7,014 nt of DNA from Porphyromonadaceae bacterium UBA7141 (GTDB lineage: Bacteria; Bacteroidota; Bacteroidia; Bacteroidales; Muribaculaceae): contig DKWX01000022.1 of the NCBI GenBank assembly GCA_002491945.1, positions 1-7,014 on the forward strand, read 5' to 3'. The notes under the pieces are model-generated. The model was not told where the DNA came from and made no database searches. It saw only the letters and a list, made by a program, of their open reading frames with translations. The position numbers were made by a program, and so were the translations under genes. This document shows positions 5,626 to 7,014 of the stretch, piece after piece; positions within the stretch are counted from its first letter, which is position 1, and each line of letters starts with the position of its first letter.

Positions 5626-6420
5626 TCAATATATGAAGGGTATGATGTATCGGCGTCTGAGAGCGGCGTATCTGTTGCCGAACTTTTCAATATACCGGCC
5701 GTGGGTGGCCTTTGCGCGTGGCGCGAGATTGGCGAATGTCCATATGGCGAACACCATTCCCGGCAGCGACCATGTAAGCAGGGCGAATCCGGTCCACTCC
5801 AGCAGTTCGCCGAAGTAATTGGCGGATGTGACATATCTGAACAGTCCGCCTTCCGGAATGTAATGGTTGGTATCTCCCGGTTTCCGCAGGCTTCGGATTA
5901 TATGGTCGGAGTGAAGGTTGATGACCATCCCGGCGGCGAATACCAGAGTGCCGAGTATGAATATTGGCGATGCGAGCCAGTCGGCGGGATATCCGATGGA
6001 GTTGAAGATATGTGGTGGCGGGGTGATATAGAAGAACCATCCGCCGATCATGTAGGCATTCAGCAGATTGAACGTGACTCCTGACAATATTATAGACAGA
6101 GGCATTTTGCTGTGTCCTTTTATCATCATCGGGAATATAAACGACCGCTGGAAATAATGCAGCAGGAATAGTAGTGTCATTACCACGACCGGGAGTGAAT
6201 TCCGCTTTGCCGGCGTGGCCATAATCCACATCAAAAGCATTGTGAGGAATACGGGGGCTTCCATGAGAACCCAGCCTATGCGGTTGTTGATGGCCGGACC
6301 CCACTTGCGATTGTAGGTCATGCCATATCCCGGGGTGATGCGTTGCAGTACGATGAATACGATGGCTGCCAGAATCAGCATGCCTATCACCACTGAGTAA
6401 TATATGTCGGTATCAAACAT
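5626..6420 (-). CDS. Steroid 5-alpha-reductase (SRD5A-like membrane enzyme)
   Basis: The 264-residue, multi-pass membrane protein matches the 3-oxo-5-alpha-steroid 4-dehydrogenase family and is near the length of human SRD5A1 (259). Resemblance is strongest at 167-213: INLHSDHIIRSLRKPGD, then IPEGGLFRYVTSANYFGE, LLEWTGFAL, and the ending IIPFIY. Relative to human SRD5A2, the catalytic Glu57 corresponds to E54 (WVLMEAP) and Tyr91 to Y89 (HYFQRSF). NADPH contacts correspond to N168, D172, N201 and H240. Gln56 is replaced by Met53. Six or seven hydrophobic segments are visible. The reaction would be NADPH-dependent reduction of a 3-oxo-delta4 steroid to the 5-alpha (allo) form in the inner membrane. 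ATG 6420 is preferred over ATG 6486, because the latter lies at or before the predicted transcription start. It leads the operon. A methyltransferase of the related ICMT-like fold is the main alternative, but these motifs argue against it. Confidence 0.92.
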   Translation of the reverse strand: MFDTDIYYSVVIGMLILAAIVFIVLQRITPGYGMTYNRKWGPAINNRIGWVLMEAPVFLTMLLMWIMATPAKRNSLPVVVMTLLFLLHYFQRSFIFPMMIKGHSKMPLSIILSGVTFNLLNAYMIGGWFFYITPPPHIFNSIGYPADWLASPIFILGTLVFAAGMVINLHSDHIIRSLRKPGDTNHYIPEGGLFRYVTSANYFGELLEWTGFALLTWSLPGMVFAIWTFANLAPRAKATHGRYIEKFGNRYAALRRRYIIPFIY

Positions 6421-6487
6421 CTGTTGTCGGATATAGGAAGTGTCGGCTGCTTGCGACCGATTCGTGCGGCCGATAAAACTTAACATA

Positions 6488-6521
6488 CAAAATTAGTGAA
6501 AAATATGGAGTCCCTGCCAAA
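6488..6521 (-). promoter_or_regulatory. Promoter of the steroid-reductase operon
   Basis: On the minus strand TAATTTTG (complement of 6488-6495) is an exact TAnnTTTG -7 element. TTTG (complement of 6518-6521) lies 22 bases upstream, one more than the usual 19-21. Transcription should start near 6481-6483, giving a leader of about 60 bases before the ATG at 6420 and ruling against the longer reading from 6486. It lies just downstream of the transposase remnant. No clear operator was seen. Confidence 0.7.
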
Positions 6522-6574
6522 AAGAGTGTAAAAATTATCGATGGCCGGATTAAATAAGACCGCTTCCTCCCGGC

Positions 6575-6955
6575 AATCAACCTGACAGATCCCTTTGAAT
6601 CATGGATATTGGCTGTGGTGGTGTTCACTTCGGGCACATATCCGTTGGAATCCACAGACACATGTCTTTTTATTCCCTTTGTTTTCTTATTTCCGTCAAC
6701 GCCTTTTTGCGAGTCTCTTAGTGCGGAACGAACACTCCGGCTGTCGATGACGCACTCATAGGGTTCGGGGGATTGCCCCAAAGATGCGCGCCGGCCTTCG
6801 ATCAGCACTCTCAGAAATTTTCTCAGTTTTGAAAATGCTCCGCCAAGGTTTGCATTCAACAATATGATCTGAACCGGAGTCAGATCAGTGGAGTATCCGG
6901 CAGAAGAACCGTGGTTATGTTTCAGATGTTTTAAATCCTTTTTAGTATTTTCGAA
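6575..6955 (-). pseudogene. Decayed IS5-family transposase fragment
   Basis: An open frame on the minus strand carries the family N-terminal phrase YSTDLTPVQ (codons near 6895-6872). It then jumps to the catalytic region: VIDSRSVRS with the first DDE Asp, followed by GVDGNKKTKGIKRHVSVDSNG and TTANIHDSKG. This is typical of the IS5/IS1031 group. About 60 residues that usually separate the N-terminal phrase from the DSRSV region are missing, so there is an internal deletion. Similarity fades after HDSKG (about 6585), and the second Asp and the Glu of the DDE triad are absent. No in-frame ATG precedes it; a stop lies at 6956-6958. The fragment cannot be active. It fills most of the 527-base stretch right of the operon promoter, in the same orientation as the operon. 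Confidence 0.8.
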
Positions 6956-6992
6956 TCAGATACCATGCCTGAAATCAGGAATAACTAACGAA

Positions 6993-7014
6993 TAAGTAAG
7001 TGTTCAAATTTAAT
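6993..7014. repeat. Second copy of the palindromic-element end, cut by the window edge
   Basis: The last 22 bases begin TAAGTAAGTGTTC and match the reverse complement of 2138-2159 at 19 of 22 positions, including a perfect first 13. They match the left arm (2102-2123) at about 16 of 22. The element would extend rightward past the window, so its length cannot be judged. It may be another miniature element or the terminal inverted repeat of a full insertion sequence. Confidence 0.6.

Noticed and set aside
6421..6486. 22-codon N-terminal extension of the 5-alpha-reductase from ATG 6486
   Set aside because: The predicted transcription start (about 6481-6483) lies downstream of that ATG, and the family N-terminus starts at 6420.
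6968..6979. Small palindrome CCTGAAATCAGG
   Set aside because: A 4-5 bp stem with a tiny loop and no T tract is easily found by chance; it may merely be part of the insertion-sequence remnant.
2147..7005. Composite transposon bounded by GAACACTTACTTA inverted repeats and carrying purT plus the steroid operon
   Set aside because: The outer repeats match over 13 bases, but the left one is already explained as an arm of the 58-bp palindrome, the right one probably points into an element outside the window, and the only transposase is a defective fragment. Housekeeping purT is also an unlikely passenger.

Overview
The window looks like chromosome of a gut-type Bacteroidales bacterium. Two minus-strand promoters carry the Bacteroidetes -7 element TAnnTTTG with an upstream TTTG. 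Genes start after A/T-rich leaders without Shine-Dalgarno sequences. The proteins (an OmpA-like/TPR lipoprotein, PurT, an IS5-type transposase remnant) are of kinds common in that order. Muribaculaceae or a relative is possible, but the sequence alone does not fix the family.

Layout: tRNA-Lys(CTT) lies on the minus strand at the left edge with its own promoter. A structured leader then precedes a 567-residue outer-envelope lipoprotein (377-2080, plus). The lipoprotein-purT gap holds a 58-base palindromic element that looks like a miniature inverted-repeat element, then a 12-base direct repeat and a strong hairpin in the presumed purT leader. purT (2273-3457, plus) ends at a perfect palindromic terminator shared with the convergent minus-strand operon. 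The last 500 bases hold a decayed IS5-family transposase and, at the very edge, a second copy of the repeat found before purT.

The centrepiece is the minus-strand operon 6420-3567. Gene 1 encodes a membrane steroid 5-alpha-reductase strikingly like the animal SRD5A1/SRD5A2 enzymes. Gene 2 encodes an Old Yellow Enzyme-type flavin ene-reductase, the likely 5-beta-reductase/dehydrogenase partner. Gene 3 encodes a classical short-chain dehydrogenase, the likely 3-hydroxysteroid dehydrogenase. The genes are 38 bases apart and then overlap by 4 bases (ATGA), behind one near-consensus promoter. The combination matches the 5AR/5BR/3-HSDH logic reported for gut Bacteroidales that turn 3-oxo bile acids into allo/isoallo forms: the flavoenzyme introduces or removes the C4-C5 double bond, the membrane enzyme reduces it to the flat 5-alpha form, and the SDR sets the 3-hydroxyl. 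The families are clear from sequence; the actual substrates (bile acids, steroid hormones, plant or host sterols) are inferred.
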